Shown piece by piece: positions 45,438 through 53,844 of a DNA stretch of 64,000 bases. The notes below the pieces were generated by a model. It was not told the origin of the DNA. It did no database searches and worked only from the letters and a program-made list of their open reading frames with translations. Numbering within the stretch: the first letter of the stretch is position 1; every line of letters begins with the position of its first letter. Origin of the DNA: Mangrovimicrobium sp033283265 (lineage in GTDB: Bacteria; Pseudomonadota; Gammaproteobacteria; Pseudomonadales; Halieaceae); contig JAWMQN010000003.1 in NCBI GenBank assembly GCA_033283265.1, positions 62,001 to 126,000 of the forward strand, written 5' to 3'. The position numbers and the translations under genes are program-made.

Positions 45438-45570
45438 GGGGTGCGCTTGGATGGGGTCAGAGTCGCGACTCTGACCCCGGGCGGTGCGAGTCCTGCGCGG
45501 AGCGGGGGTGCGTATGAATGGGGTCAGAGTCGTGACTCTGACCCCGGGCGGTGCGAGTCCTGCGCGGAGC
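45438..45570. repeat. Two tandem 67-bp units with REP-like palindromes
   Basis: Two direct copies (45438-45503 and 45505-45570) each contain a 26-bp palindrome with arms GGGGTCAGAGTC/GACTCTGACCCC (45453-45478 perfect, 45520-45545 with one changed central base) followed by an identical GGGCGGTGCGAGTCCTGCGC tail. Palindromes with this GGGGTCAGAGTC arm are familiar as REP-type elements mobilised by RAYT transposases; none is encoded here. They lie in the gap between the RND operon promoter region and the end of the ThDP-enzyme gene, where they could also act as bidirectional transcription barriers. Confidence 0.8.
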
Positions 45571-45579
45571 AGTTCCCAC

Positions 45580-47286
45580 CTAGTACCAGAAATCGTTGTA
45601 CCAGGTGGAGTACTCCTCGTGCCCCGGCACGTCCCGCGCGTTCGCGGTACCGTCGATCGGCACCTGGATCACCGCCGGCCGGCCGCTGGCCAGCGCCCGC
45701 TGCACCGCGGGGGCGATGTCCTCCTCGCGCTCGACGTACTCGCCGTAGGCGCCGTAGCCCTCGGCGATCTTGTCGAGGCGCAGCTGGCTGCCCCAGTGGG
45801 CCTCGGTCTCCGGCGTATCGTCGCCGAGCATGCCGCGGTAGCCGCGCACCTCCACACCCCAGGCATAGTCGCAGGCGACAATGCAGACGATGGGCAGGTT
45901 CTTGCGCACCGCGGTTTCCAGCTCGGAGGTGTGGAAGAGGAAGGCCGAGTCGCCGGAGACCAGCACCACCCGGCGCGCGTCGCCGACGGCGAGCTGGGCG
46001 CCGATGGCGTAGGGCAGGCCGGTGCCGAGGTGGCCGAAGTTCTGGTTCCAGACCGAATCCCTCGGCCGGTTCTGGGCGTAGGTCCAGGTGTAGATGCTGG
46101 TGGCACCGCCGTCGCGGACGAAGATCACGTCGTCGGACAGGCCCCTGGTCGCCTCCACCATCAGCCGCCCGGGGTGGATCTGCTCCGCGTTGCGCGGCGC
46201 CAGCTCGCGAAATTCCGCGCGGAACTCCTCGTGCAGGGCGACCAGCGCCTCGACTCCGGCGGACAGCTCCCGCGGCGTATCGGCCAGCGCCGCCACCAGT
46301 TGCGGCACCACGTCGCGCAGGTCGCCGAGCAGGGGCACGTCGATGGCGCGGTTGACCTTGATCGACAGCGGATCGCGCTCGATATAGATCCACTTGCGCT
46401 CGACATTGCCCCGTGCCCAGTGACCGTTCACACCCAGGTGCACCGGCTCGCCGATCTCGGTGCCGATGGCGATGACCAGGTCCGCATTGGATACGGCACT
46501 CGCCCCGGCGGGGGAGAAGCCGCAGGGAAAGGTGCGCGCTTCCGAGCCGGGGAGGTGGGAGCTGATCGGGTAGGTGTGGATCACCGGGCACTGCAGGTTG
46601 TTGGCCAGCGCCGCCAGCGCCGCGTGGGCGCGGGAGGTGAACGCCCCCTGCCCCACCAGCATGATCGGGTTCTCCGCCGCGCGGATCAGCGCCACGGCTT
46701 TATCGATGGCACCCTGGTCGGCGCTCTGGTGCAACATGCGGTAGTCGGCCGGCGGCAGCGCCGGTGCGAACTCGAGCTCTGCCTGCATGGTGTTCATGGG
46801 AATCTCCAGGTACACCGGCCCGGGGGTCCCGGAGAGCATCTGGCGGAAGGCTTCGCGGACGATTTCATCCACCTGTTCGGGGTACTCGATCACCGCCACC
46901 CACTTCACCGCCTCCTCGAAATAGCGGTACTGGGGGGTGTACTGGATACGCCCGCGCAACACCCGGCGGGCTGCGATCTGCGCCCGCTGGCCGCCGATGA
47001 ACAGCACCGGCGCGTTCTCCTTGGCGGCGTTGATCGCCGCGGGTACGAGGTTGGCCACCCCCGGCCCCTGGTTGCCGACCACCACGCCGGGGGTGCCGCT
47101 CATCCGCCACATGGCCTCGGCCATGAAGGCACCGGCCTCCTCGTGGTGGGGGGCGATCACCTGCCAGCCGCGTTCCTCGGCGGTGACGAACATGTGAAAG
47201 AAACTGGGATCGGGAATGCCGAACAGGTGGCGGATGCCCTCCATTTCCAACAGCTCCAGTACCCGTTGATAGACCTTGGTCGGCAT
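45580..47286 (-). CDS. Thiamine-diphosphate-dependent enzyme (acetolactate synthase/decarboxylase-like)
   Basis: A 568-residue enzyme with the three ThDP-enzyme domains. The N-terminal pyrimidine-binding domain has the activating glutamate in HHEEAGAFMAEA (E49). The middle FAD/NAD-like domain includes NPIMLVGQGAF. The C-terminal pyrophosphate-binding domain has GDSAFLF (445-451) and CDYAW in place of the more usual GDG and NN ends; GDSAF is also seen in oxalyl-CoA decarboxylase-type enzymes. Carboligase versus decarboxylase activity and the substrate are unresolved. Start ATG 47286 follows GGAGAAAAGCC. It is the last gene of a leftward operon. Confidence 0.88.
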   Translation of the reverse strand: MPTKVYQRVLELLEMEGIRHLFGIPDPSFFHMFVTAEERGWQVIAPHHEEAGAFMAEAMWRMSGTPGVVVGNQGPGVANLVPAAINAAKENAPVLFIGGQRAQIAARRVLRGRIQYTPQYRYFEEAVKWVAVIEYPEQVDEIVREAFRQMLSGTPGPVYLEIPMNTMQAELEFAPALPPADYRMLHQSADQGAIDKAVALIRAAENPIMLVGQGAFTSRAHAALAALANNLQCPVIHTYPISSHLPGSEARTFPCGFSPAGASAVSNADLVIAIGTEIGEPVHLGVNGHWARGNVERKWIYIERDPLSIKVNRAIDVPLLGDLRDVVPQLVAALADTPRELSAGVEALVALHEEFRAEFRELAPRNAEQIHPGRLMVEATRGLSDDVIFVRDGGATSIYTWTYAQNRPRDSVWNQNFGHLGTGLPYAIGAQLAVGDARRVVLVSGDSAFLFHTSELETAVRKNLPIVCIVACDYAWGVEVRGYRGMLGDDTPETEAHWGSQLRLDKIAEGYGAYGEYVEREEDIAPAVQRALASGRPAVIQVPIDGTANARDVPGHEEYSTWYNDFWY

Positions 47287-47419
47287 CGGCTTTTCTCCTG
47301 GTTCATTATTTATTGCCGGGCCCTCGCGGCACGAGTGCGAGCGAAAATCCGCGGGGCTGGGGTGTTTATGTTTATGGCTGCATGGCGGCAGGACTTTTTG
47401 TGCGGGGCAGCTCGCCTGC

Positions 47420-47477
47420 GCCGGACATTGTGTCCGGCCGTGCTGGTGAAGACAACAGCGGACCTGTACTCAGGTCC
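47420..47477. other. Two hairpins between the ThDP-enzyme and Dabb genes
   Basis: An 8-bp perfect stem GCCGGACA/TGTCCGGC with a 3-nt loop (47420-47438) and a second stem around GGACCTG/CAGGTCC (about 47459-47476) lie in the 213-bp gap. Neither is followed by a T-tract on the coding strand. They may set RNA stability or partly end the upstream transcript. Confidence 0.45.
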
Positions 47478-47499
47478 GGACAAAAACCCGGGGTGGCGC

Positions 47500-47790
47500 T
47501 CAGAAATGGAACTGCATCTGCGCGGCGTCGGCCATGACCGCGACTACGTGGGCACCTACCTCGCGATGGGCGGGGTGGTCGCGGTAGACCACGTAGTCCT
47601 CGTCGGAGGCAAATTCCCCGACGATGGCGTAGTCATAGCTGCTGTTGGTGTTGCCCGCGTCCGTACCGTGGGCATAGCTGACTATCTCGGGGATCTTTCC
47701 CGGCAGGCTGTCCATGCCGTCCTTTACCGCCTGGATCTGGGCCTCGGTGGCGTCTTCCTTGAACTTGATCAATACGATGTGCTTGAGCAT
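47500..47790 (-). CDS. Dabb (stress-responsive alpha/beta-barrel) family protein
   Basis: A 96-residue dimeric ferredoxin-like fold protein: MLKHIVLIKFKEDATEAQIQ at the start, GMDSLPGKIPEIVSYAHGTD in the middle and YRDHPAHREVGAHVVAVM near the end, all typical of the Dabb family. Some members are small cyclases or decarboxylases such as olivetolic acid cyclase; most are uncharacterised. Start 47790 (MLKHIV) is set by homology. It lies between an alpha/beta hydrolase gene and a ThDP-enzyme gene on the same strand, so a metabolic role in that operon is likely. Confidence 0.87.
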   Translation of the reverse strand: MLKHIVLIKFKEDATEAQIQAVKDGMDSLPGKIPEIVSYAHGTDAGNTNSSYDYAIVGEFASDEDYVVYRDHPAHREVGAHVVAVMADAAQMQFHF

Positions 47791-47886
47791 TTTCTTATCC
47801 TTGTCAGGTTGTCGTGGCAGAAAATAGTGACACAGGGGCGCAGCCAAAAACACCGCCGCCGGCAAGCGGGGGCGGCGGGGGTCAAG

Positions 47887-48762
47887 TCAGCTTGCGCCGA
47901 GGAGCCGCTGCAGTTCCGCCGCCAGCTGCAGCGGGTGATCGATCATCAGGTGGTGGTGGGCCGCGGGCACGATCACCGCTTCGCCCGGGTTGCCGAAATA
48001 ATCGGGCAGCTGATCCGGGCGCCCGTCGCTGCAGAAAATGCTCTCGCCGCCGTAGATGAAATCCACCCGCGCGCCGATCCTGGCCAGTTCGTCGAAGTCG
48101 AGCAGTTCGCCGGCGTTGCCCGCCCGCGGGTCGAATTTCCAGTGCCAGCCCTCCTCGCCCTGCCGGCAGGAGTGCCAGGCGATGTAGTGCTCGATCACCG
48201 GGTCGCTGACCGGCTGCGGCGGCACCAGGCGGAAGCGCCCCATGCACTCCTCGCGGCTGGCGTACATGCGGTGATAACCGCGGGGGGTGAGCACCGGGGT
48301 CGGCGCCGAGTGGGGCATGCAGATGAAGGAGTCGACCACGATCCCCTGGCGGAACAGGCGCGGCTGGCTGGCCATCGCGTGCAGGGTCTGGATACCGCCG
48401 AAACTGTGGCCGACGATGGTCACATCGCCCAGGCCTTCGCCCTCGATCACCGCCAGCAAACCGCGGAAGTAGGTATCGTCGCGGTACTCGGCCTGCTGAC
48501 CGCTGTCGCCCATGCCCGGCAGGTCTATCGAGGCGATGCGGTAGCGGTCGGAGAAGAAGGGCGCGAGAAAACACCACCAGCGGGCGTGGCCGGAAAATCC
48601 GTGTACCAGCAGCAGCACCGGCAGCTCGGTCCGCTCCCAGTTCCAGGTGAGGAAATGCACATAGCTGTCGCCGTAGGGCGCCCGGCGGGATTCACCGGGC
48701 CGCTGCAGGTTCGCCACGAACCATTCAGGAGCATGCGCCGGTGCGCTGTAATCCAGGCTCAA
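47887..48762 (-). CDS. Alpha/beta hydrolase
   Basis: A 291-residue alpha/beta-hydrolase-fold protein. The oxyanion segment is LLVHGFSGHARWW, the nucleophile elbow is VGHSFGG (catalytic Ser), and late residues AAHHHLMIDHP supply the His; the acid is probably in FIYGGESIFCSD. It begins at TTG 48762 with GAGG seven bases upstream, only 9 bp after the UPF0114 gene stop, so the two are coupled. Likely an esterase, lactonase or C-C hydrolase. The substrate is unknown. Confidence 0.88.
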   Translation of the reverse strand: MSLDYSAPAHAPEWFVANLQRPGESRRAPYGDSYVHFLTWNWERTELPVLLLVHGFSGHARWWCFLAPFFSDRYRIASIDLPGMGDSGQQAEYRDDTYFRGLLAVIEGEGLGDVTIVGHSFGGIQTLHAMASQPRLFRQGIVVDSFICMPHSAPTPVLTPRGYHRMYASREECMGRFRLVPPQPVSDPVIEHYIAWHSCRQGEEGWHWKFDPRAGNAGELLDFDELARIGARVDFIYGGESIFCSDGRPDQLPDYFGNPGEAVIVPAAHHHLMIDHPLQLAAELQRLLGAS

Positions 48763-48771
48763 AACGGGACC

Positions 48772-49260
48772 TCAGTGACGGGTGATCTTGTCGAGATAAC
48801 CCATGGCAAAGGCCGAGGCGACGAAGGTCATGTGCAGGATCACGTACCAGAGAATCTTGTCGTTGGCGACGTTGGTCGCGTCCATGAATATCTGCAGCAG
48901 GTGGATGGAGGAAATCGCCACGATGGAGGCGGCCACCTTGTTCTTCAGCGAGGTGGAGTCCATCTTGCCCAGCCAGTCGAGCTTTTCCGAACCCTCGGAA
49001 ATCTGCAACTGGGAGACGAAGTTCTCGTAGCCGGAGAACATCACCATCACCAACAGGCCGCCGACCAGGGCGAGATCGACCAGGCTGAGGATGACCAGCA
49101 CCAGGTCCGCCTCGGACATGGTGAGGATAATCGGAAAGACGTGGAACAGTTCTTCGAAAAATTTCACGCCCAGCAGGATCATTGCCAGGCTCAGGCCCAG
49201 ATAGACAGGCGCCAGCACCCAACGGGCGGCGTACATCGTTCGCTCGATCAGCGATTCCAT
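48772..49260 (-). CDS. UPF0114/YqhA family membrane protein
   Basis: A 162-residue protein with three or four hydrophobic helices and the family signatures ERTMYAARWVLAPVYLGLSLA at the N-terminus, SLVDLALVGGLLVMVMFSGYENFV in the middle and SLKNKVAASIVAISSIHLLQIFM. The biochemical role of the family is unknown. Start ATG 49260 is set by the conserved MESLIERTMYA. It appears to lead the leftward operon with the hydrolase, Dabb and ThDP-enzyme genes. Confidence 0.9.
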   Translation of the reverse strand: MESLIERTMYAARWVLAPVYLGLSLAMILLGVKFFEELFHVFPIILTMSEADLVLVILSLVDLALVGGLLVMVMFSGYENFVSQLQISEGSEKLDWLGKMDSTSLKNKVAASIVAISSIHLLQIFMDATNVANDKILWYVILHMTFVASAFAMGYLDKITRH

Positions 49261-49354
49261 GGATTACCCCTGAGAAAAGATATAACGGTTGGATGGCCTC
49301 CGCGGGAGGCCACTCGGCTCATATTACCACGGCGGCCGACGATTACAGCCCCGC

Positions 49355-51019
49355 CTAGTCCTGCAGGTTGAGCGTCTCGTCGCCGCGGTCCGGGGCGTCG
49401 TCGCGCCAGCGCACCGAGCCGGAGGGCCGCTCCAGCCAGCGCAGGACCTTGACCGGCTCGATACCGAAGTGCATCTCGTGGGCGCGGCGCATCAGCACCA
49501 GGTCGTCGAGGGTGCGCCGGTTGCGCTGGCGCAGGTAGTCGTTCCAGGTCGGCAGGCTGTAGCGCTCGGACCACAGCTCGGGGTCCGACAGGTTGCGCGA
49601 CAGGGACCACTGGTAAGCGCCGCTACGGCTGCGCACCTGCTGCATCTCGCGCATCAGGTTGTAGAAGTCGCGGGCCTTGTCGGGCGGAATCCGGTACTGC
49701 ACCTCGATGCCGATGGGCCCGCTGCGGCCGGAGATACCCAGCGCGACTTCCGGGTCGTCCCAGACCCGGTCGTCGAGCTCGGTGGAGGAGGTCCGGTCGG
49801 CGACCGGCATGAAGCGCCCGAGGCCCAGCGACAGCAGCATCGCCACCGCGCTTATCTGGAAGGAGATTGCCAGGCTGTGGGTTTCCGCGAGATGCCCCCA
49901 GAACCATGCCCCGATGGAAATCCCCAGGGTCACCGATGCCGTGGAAGTCGCGATGGCCCGCCCCATCACCCAGCGCGGCACGAACAGCTGCACCATGATG
50001 CTGATGCAGGTAATCATCACCATCCACGCCATGCCGGCGACCAGCAAGACGACCAGGTCGACCGCCAGGCTCTCGCTGACCGACAGTATCCCCAGCGTCG
50101 CCGCGGCGATCACGCAGCAAATCTTGATGGTGGTTTCATTGCCGAAACGGTTGCGCATGCGTTGCAGCACGAAAATGCCCGACACCGCGCCGATGCCGTA
50201 GCTGCCGAGCAGGAGGCCGAACACGGTGGCATCGCCTTTCAGCATGTCGCGGGCGATCAGCGGCAACAGCGCCTGCAGCGACGCGCCGATCAGGGCCAGC
50301 ATGAAGCCGCGCATGATGGCCCGCCGCACCGGGCGCATGTTGGCCACGTAGCGCAGGCCCGCTGAAATCGAGCGCCCCAGGCCCTCGGGGGGCAGCCGCG
50401 ACACTTCCGCCTCCCGGTTCCAGCGGCGCAGGGACTCCAGCATGGGGATGTAACTGACGGCATTCGCCGCGAAGGCGATGGTCGCGCCGAAGGCCGCGAC
50501 GATCACGCCGCCCACCGCCGGGCCGACGCTGCGGGCGAGGTTGTAGCTGATGTTGTTGAGGGCTACCGCCGGCGCCAGCAGTTCCTTGGGTACCTGCTCC
50601 GCCACCGAGGCGCCGCGGGCGGGTGCCGCCAGCGCATTGCCGCAGCCGACCAGGAAACAGAAACCGAGCAGGACCCAGGGCGTGAGCAGGTCGGCCGAGG
50701 AGGCCAGGGTCATCAGCACCGATGCCACCAGGGCGAAGGCGAAGAACAGCATCTGCACCTTGCGCCGGTCCCAGATGTCGGCCACCGCACCCGCGGGCAG
50801 CGCAAACAGTGCCATCGGCAGGAAGGTCGCCGTCTGTACCATGGCCACGTGATCGGCGGTCGAGATACTTGCCATCACCCACGCCGCGGCAACGCTCTGG
50901 ATCAGGGCGCCGGTGTTGGAGATGGTGTTGCTGATCCACATGTTGCGGAATGTGGGTACGCTGAGTGGGGCAAAGGTCCCGGGGCTGGGCAGCTCAGCGG
51001 TATCGGGGTCTTGCGACAT
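49355..51019 (-). CDS. MFS_3-type exporter with C-terminal soluble domain
   Basis: A 554-residue protein: about 400 residues with 12 membrane helices (start FRNMWISNTISNTGALIQSVAAAWVM; loop ADIWDRRKVQML) and a cytoplasmic C-terminal domain of about 140 residues (IEVQYRIPPDKARDFYNLMREMQ, AHEMHFGIEPVKVLRWLERP) with a ferredoxin-like, monooxygenase-type pattern. This architecture is characteristic of the MFS_3/enterobactin-exporter-like family. Start 51019 (MSQDPD) is preferred over 51082. It is a single gene between the UPF0114 operon and a TonB receptor gene. Substrate unknown. Confidence 0.88.
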   Translation of the reverse strand: MSQDPDTAELPSPGTFAPLSVPTFRNMWISNTISNTGALIQSVAAAWVMASISTADHVAMVQTATFLPMALFALPAGAVADIWDRRKVQMLFFAFALVASVLMTLASSADLLTPWVLLGFCFLVGCGNALAAPARGASVAEQVPKELLAPAVALNNISYNLARSVGPAVGGVIVAAFGATIAFAANAVSYIPMLESLRRWNREAEVSRLPPEGLGRSISAGLRYVANMRPVRRAIMRGFMLALIGASLQALLPLIARDMLKGDATVFGLLLGSYGIGAVSGIFVLQRMRNRFGNETTIKICCVIAAATLGILSVSESLAVDLVVLLVAGMAWMVMITCISIMVQLFVPRWVMGRAIATSTASVTLGISIGAWFWGHLAETHSLAISFQISAVAMLLSLGLGRFMPVADRTSSTELDDRVWDDPEVALGISGRSGPIGIEVQYRIPPDKARDFYNLMREMQQVRSRSGAYQWSLSRNLSDPELWSERYSLPTWNDYLRQRNRRTLDDLVLMRRAHEMHFGIEPVKVLRWLERPSGSVRWRDDAPDRGDETLNLQD

Positions 51020-51219
51020 AGGCTCTCCAGTGGGACCTGCGCCGGGCGCTACGCAGGGAGCCGGTGCAGGCAGGGCGCCCACACCAGGCTGGCATGGTGA
51101 AATAGTTTGGAGTGTATTCTACCCGCCCGCGGGGCGAATGCATCCCCGCCGTATGTGCAAAAGACCGGCGGGGAGCGGGGAAGGAGCTGTGCCGGGCGCC
51201 GCCGGGGCGCCCGGGTGAC

Positions 51220-53427
51220 TCAGAAGCGGTAGACCAGTTCCATGCCGTAGCGGCGCGGCAGGGCCTGGTACAGGTTGGTCCACAGGGTGTGGACGTAGGT
51301 GCCGGACTCGGCGTAGACCTCGTCAGTCAGGTTCTTGCCCCACAGGGACACTTCGAGGTCGGCGTCCACCGCCGGCCGCCAGGTCAGGCTGGCATCCCAC
51401 AGTTCCCACTCGTCGATCATCAGGGTGTTCTGGTCGTTGATCGGCGTCTCGTCGTTGTAGGTGTAGGACACCCGCGCCGACATGTCGCCGCCGCCACCCA
51501 TGTGGATGTCGTAGATGCCGGTGAAGTTATAGGACCACTCCGGCGCCTTGACCAGCTGCAGGCCCTTGGCCAGTTCCGGGTCGGGGATGCCGTCGAAATC
51601 CACGTCGAGGTCGGGGAAGTCGTCGTACTGGGCGTCGAGGTAACCCACCGACATATTCAGCGCCAGGTTGTCGATCGGCAGCAGGGTGATTTCCAGTTCG
51701 GCGCCCTCGGTGGTGGCCTCGGCGACGTTGTCGATGCGGTTCTGGATGCCGATGCTGCGGTTGCGCTGCAGGTCGGTGTACTCGTTGTGGAAGACCGCCG
51801 CGTTGACCCGCGCCTTGCCGTCCCAGAGGCTGGACTTGAAGCCGATCTCGTAGGCCTCGACCTTCTCCTCGTCGTAGGGCCCGGGGGACTCGGAGTCGCT
51901 GGTGGTGCGGATGTTGTAGCCGCCACTGCGGAAGCCCTCGGTATAGCTGGCGTAAAGCATCACGTCATCGCTGGCCTGCCAGGTAACCCCGACCTTGGGA
52001 CTGAAGTTGGACCAGTCGTCGCTGCCGGAGTCACTCAGGTCACAGGCGATGTCAAAGCCGTTGGGCGGCAGGTTCACGCAGTCGGAGAAGCTGGCGTTCT
52101 GGGCCTCTTTCTCCTCCCAGGTGTAGCGGCCGCCGAGGGTCAGGAACCAGTTGTCGGCGAACTCGTAGTCACCCTGCAGGAACACCGAGGCAGAGTCGTG
52201 ATCGAGGGTGCCGTCGGAGCGCAGGGCCGGGTCGCCGAAGAACAGCACGTTGTACTGCTGCTCCATGTCCTGGGTGAAGTAGTACAGGCCGAAGGTGTAA
52301 TCGAGCTTGTCGTTGAAGGCGCGCGCCGAGTAGCGCAGCTCCTGGCTGAACTGGTCCTGCTCGGTGGTCAGCCAGGCGGGATTGGTTACCGGCGAGCCTA
52401 CCGAGTCAGTATCGCCGTTGGAGAAATAGGACACGTCGCGGTAACCGGTGATCGAGGTAACGGTGCCCTCGCCCAGCTGCCAGTTGACGTTCAGCACCGC
52501 GGAGCTGACCTCGATGTCGGTGCGGCCGTTGTAGCTAAGGGTGATCTGGTCGGCGTTCTTCGGTTCGCGGTTGCCGAAGGTCTCGAACAGCAGCTGGCCG
52601 GGATACTCGATGAAACGCGCGGCAGTGCCGTCGCCATCGTGCTTGCTGTACTCGGTGATGAGGCTGATATCCAGCGCATCGGAGGGCTGCCAGCGCAGGA
52701 TCGGGCGCACGAACTTGATGCGCTGCTCGCCGAAGTCCTCGCCGGTGGTGAGGTTGTCGAAGTCGCCGTCCATGTCGTTGTACTGGGCGTAGACCTTGCC
52801 CGACAGGGTGTCGGTGATACCGCCTTCGACACCGGCGCCGAGCACGACCCGGCCACCACTGCCGACACCGGCGCGCAGGGCGCCGCCGAACTCACCGTCC
52901 GGCTTGCGTGAATTCATGATCACCGCACCGGCGGTCACGTTGCGCCCGAACAGGGTGCCCTGGGGCCCGCGCAGGACTTCCACCGATTCGAGATCGAAGG
53001 TGTCCGGCGAGCCGCCGAGGTTGACGCCGATGTACATGCCGTCGCGGAACAGGCCCACCGTCGGGTCGGTGGAGGCGATGGTGCTGATATAGCCCATGCC
53101 GCGGATGGAGAAGTTGGACGTGCCGGGGAAGGCGCCGTCGGAATCGAGGCGCACGTTGGGCATCATCATGCTCACGTCGGCGAGGTTCTGCGCGAACATC
53201 GCATCGAGCTGGTCGCCGTTCATGGCGGTCAGGGTCACCGGCACGGTCTGTGCGCTCTCGGCGACACCGCGTTTGCGCGCGGTGACCAGGACTTCCTCCA
53301 GCAGGGAGCTGGCGGCGCCCTGGCGGCGGGCAGGTTCCGCCCCTTCCTGGGCAAGTGAAGCCGAGATTGGCGCCCCACCCAGCAGGGTGCAGGCTATAGC
53401 GAGTGCAAGTCGGTTACGTGTGGGCAT
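51220..53427 (-). CDS. TonB-dependent outer-membrane receptor
   Basis: A 735-residue receptor. A signal peptide (residues 1-26, ending SLAQ) is followed by a TonB-box-like LLEEVLVTARKR, the plug domain (VPVTLTAMNGDQLDAMFAQNL, SIRGMGYIST, VEVLRGPQGTLFGRN) and a 22-strand barrel ending ALPRRYGMELVYRF with a terminal Phe. It imports an unknown ligand powered by TonB-ExbBD; the sequence group resembles receptors found with catabolic genes rather than classic siderophore receptors. Start 53427 has AAGGTG seven bases upstream. It is divergent from a second receptor gene at 53845. Confidence 0.93.
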   Translation of the reverse strand: MPTRNRLALAIACTLLGGAPISASLAQEGAEPARRQGAASSLLEEVLVTARKRGVAESAQTVPVTLTAMNGDQLDAMFAQNLADVSMMMPNVRLDSDGAFPGTSNFSIRGMGYISTIASTDPTVGLFRDGMYIGVNLGGSPDTFDLESVEVLRGPQGTLFGRNVTAGAVIMNSRKPDGEFGGALRAGVGSGGRVVLGAGVEGGITDTLSGKVYAQYNDMDGDFDNLTTGEDFGEQRIKFVRPILRWQPSDALDISLITEYSKHDGDGTAARFIEYPGQLLFETFGNREPKNADQITLSYNGRTDIEVSSAVLNVNWQLGEGTVTSITGYRDVSYFSNGDTDSVGSPVTNPAWLTTEQDQFSQELRYSARAFNDKLDYTFGLYYFTQDMEQQYNVLFFGDPALRSDGTLDHDSASVFLQGDYEFADNWFLTLGGRYTWEEKEAQNASFSDCVNLPPNGFDIACDLSDSGSDDWSNFSPKVGVTWQASDDVMLYASYTEGFRSGGYNIRTTSDSESPGPYDEEKVEAYEIGFKSSLWDGKARVNAAVFHNEYTDLQRNRSIGIQNRIDNVAEATTEGAELEITLLPIDNLALNMSVGYLDAQYDDFPDLDVDFDGIPDPELAKGLQLVKAPEWSYNFTGIYDIHMGGGGDMSARVSYTYNDETPINDQNTLMIDEWELWDASLTWRPAVDADLEVSLWGKNLTDEVYAESGTYVHTLWTNLYQALPRRYGMELVYRF

Positions 53428-53844
53428 CGTGTTCACCTTTTTCTTGTTAGTTATGGTTTTAATGATACAGCTTTGTAGCTTTGTGCCTCGATCATAGTTT
53501 CTCGTCCCGACCGAGACAATTGCCGGGACAGTCAACAATTACCGCCAACCGCTGCCCGGGCAACCTGTTGCCGCTGGGGGCAAAAGTGCCAGCGCGCAGG
53601 GGCTAGAGGCATGCACAGGCGTGCGCACCGGGGCCCTGACCATCGCCACGGGGCGGTTTTTGTTTGACCGGACAAATGAAACGACCGCGTATTAAAAGTG
53701 CTGCAACTGGAAAAATTTTGAGCTATGCTCGGTTTCGCTCGTTGCCACGTAAACGCACCGTATCACGCTGCGATACACGTGCGAAACGCGACGGGCAACA
53801 CACAACCAGAGCACTCAAATAAAATTAAAAAGGGGTAGCCCGTG
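53428..53844. other. Divergent regulatory region between two TonB receptor genes
   Basis: About 417 bp with no supported gene. Toward the right-hand receptor, CTGCAA (53701-53706) and TATGCT (53724-53729) are 17 bp apart and could be its promoter. The 120 bp next to the left-hand start are AT-richer and contain a repeated ACAAAGCT motif. No Fur-box-like or FNR-box sequence was seen by eye. Confidence 0.45.

Noticed and set aside
45438..45570. CRISPR array
   Set aside because: Only two units with a 67-bp period, each an internal palindrome without unique spacers; it fits a REP-like duplication. No other CRISPR-like array was seen in the window.
45484..49371. A 1295-codon plus-strand open frame opposite the ThDP-enzyme operon
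   Set aside because: It is an antisense shadow of high-GC genes: low-complexity Arg/Gly/His/Val composition, no domain motifs, and it covers four well-supported minus-strand genes and their gaps.
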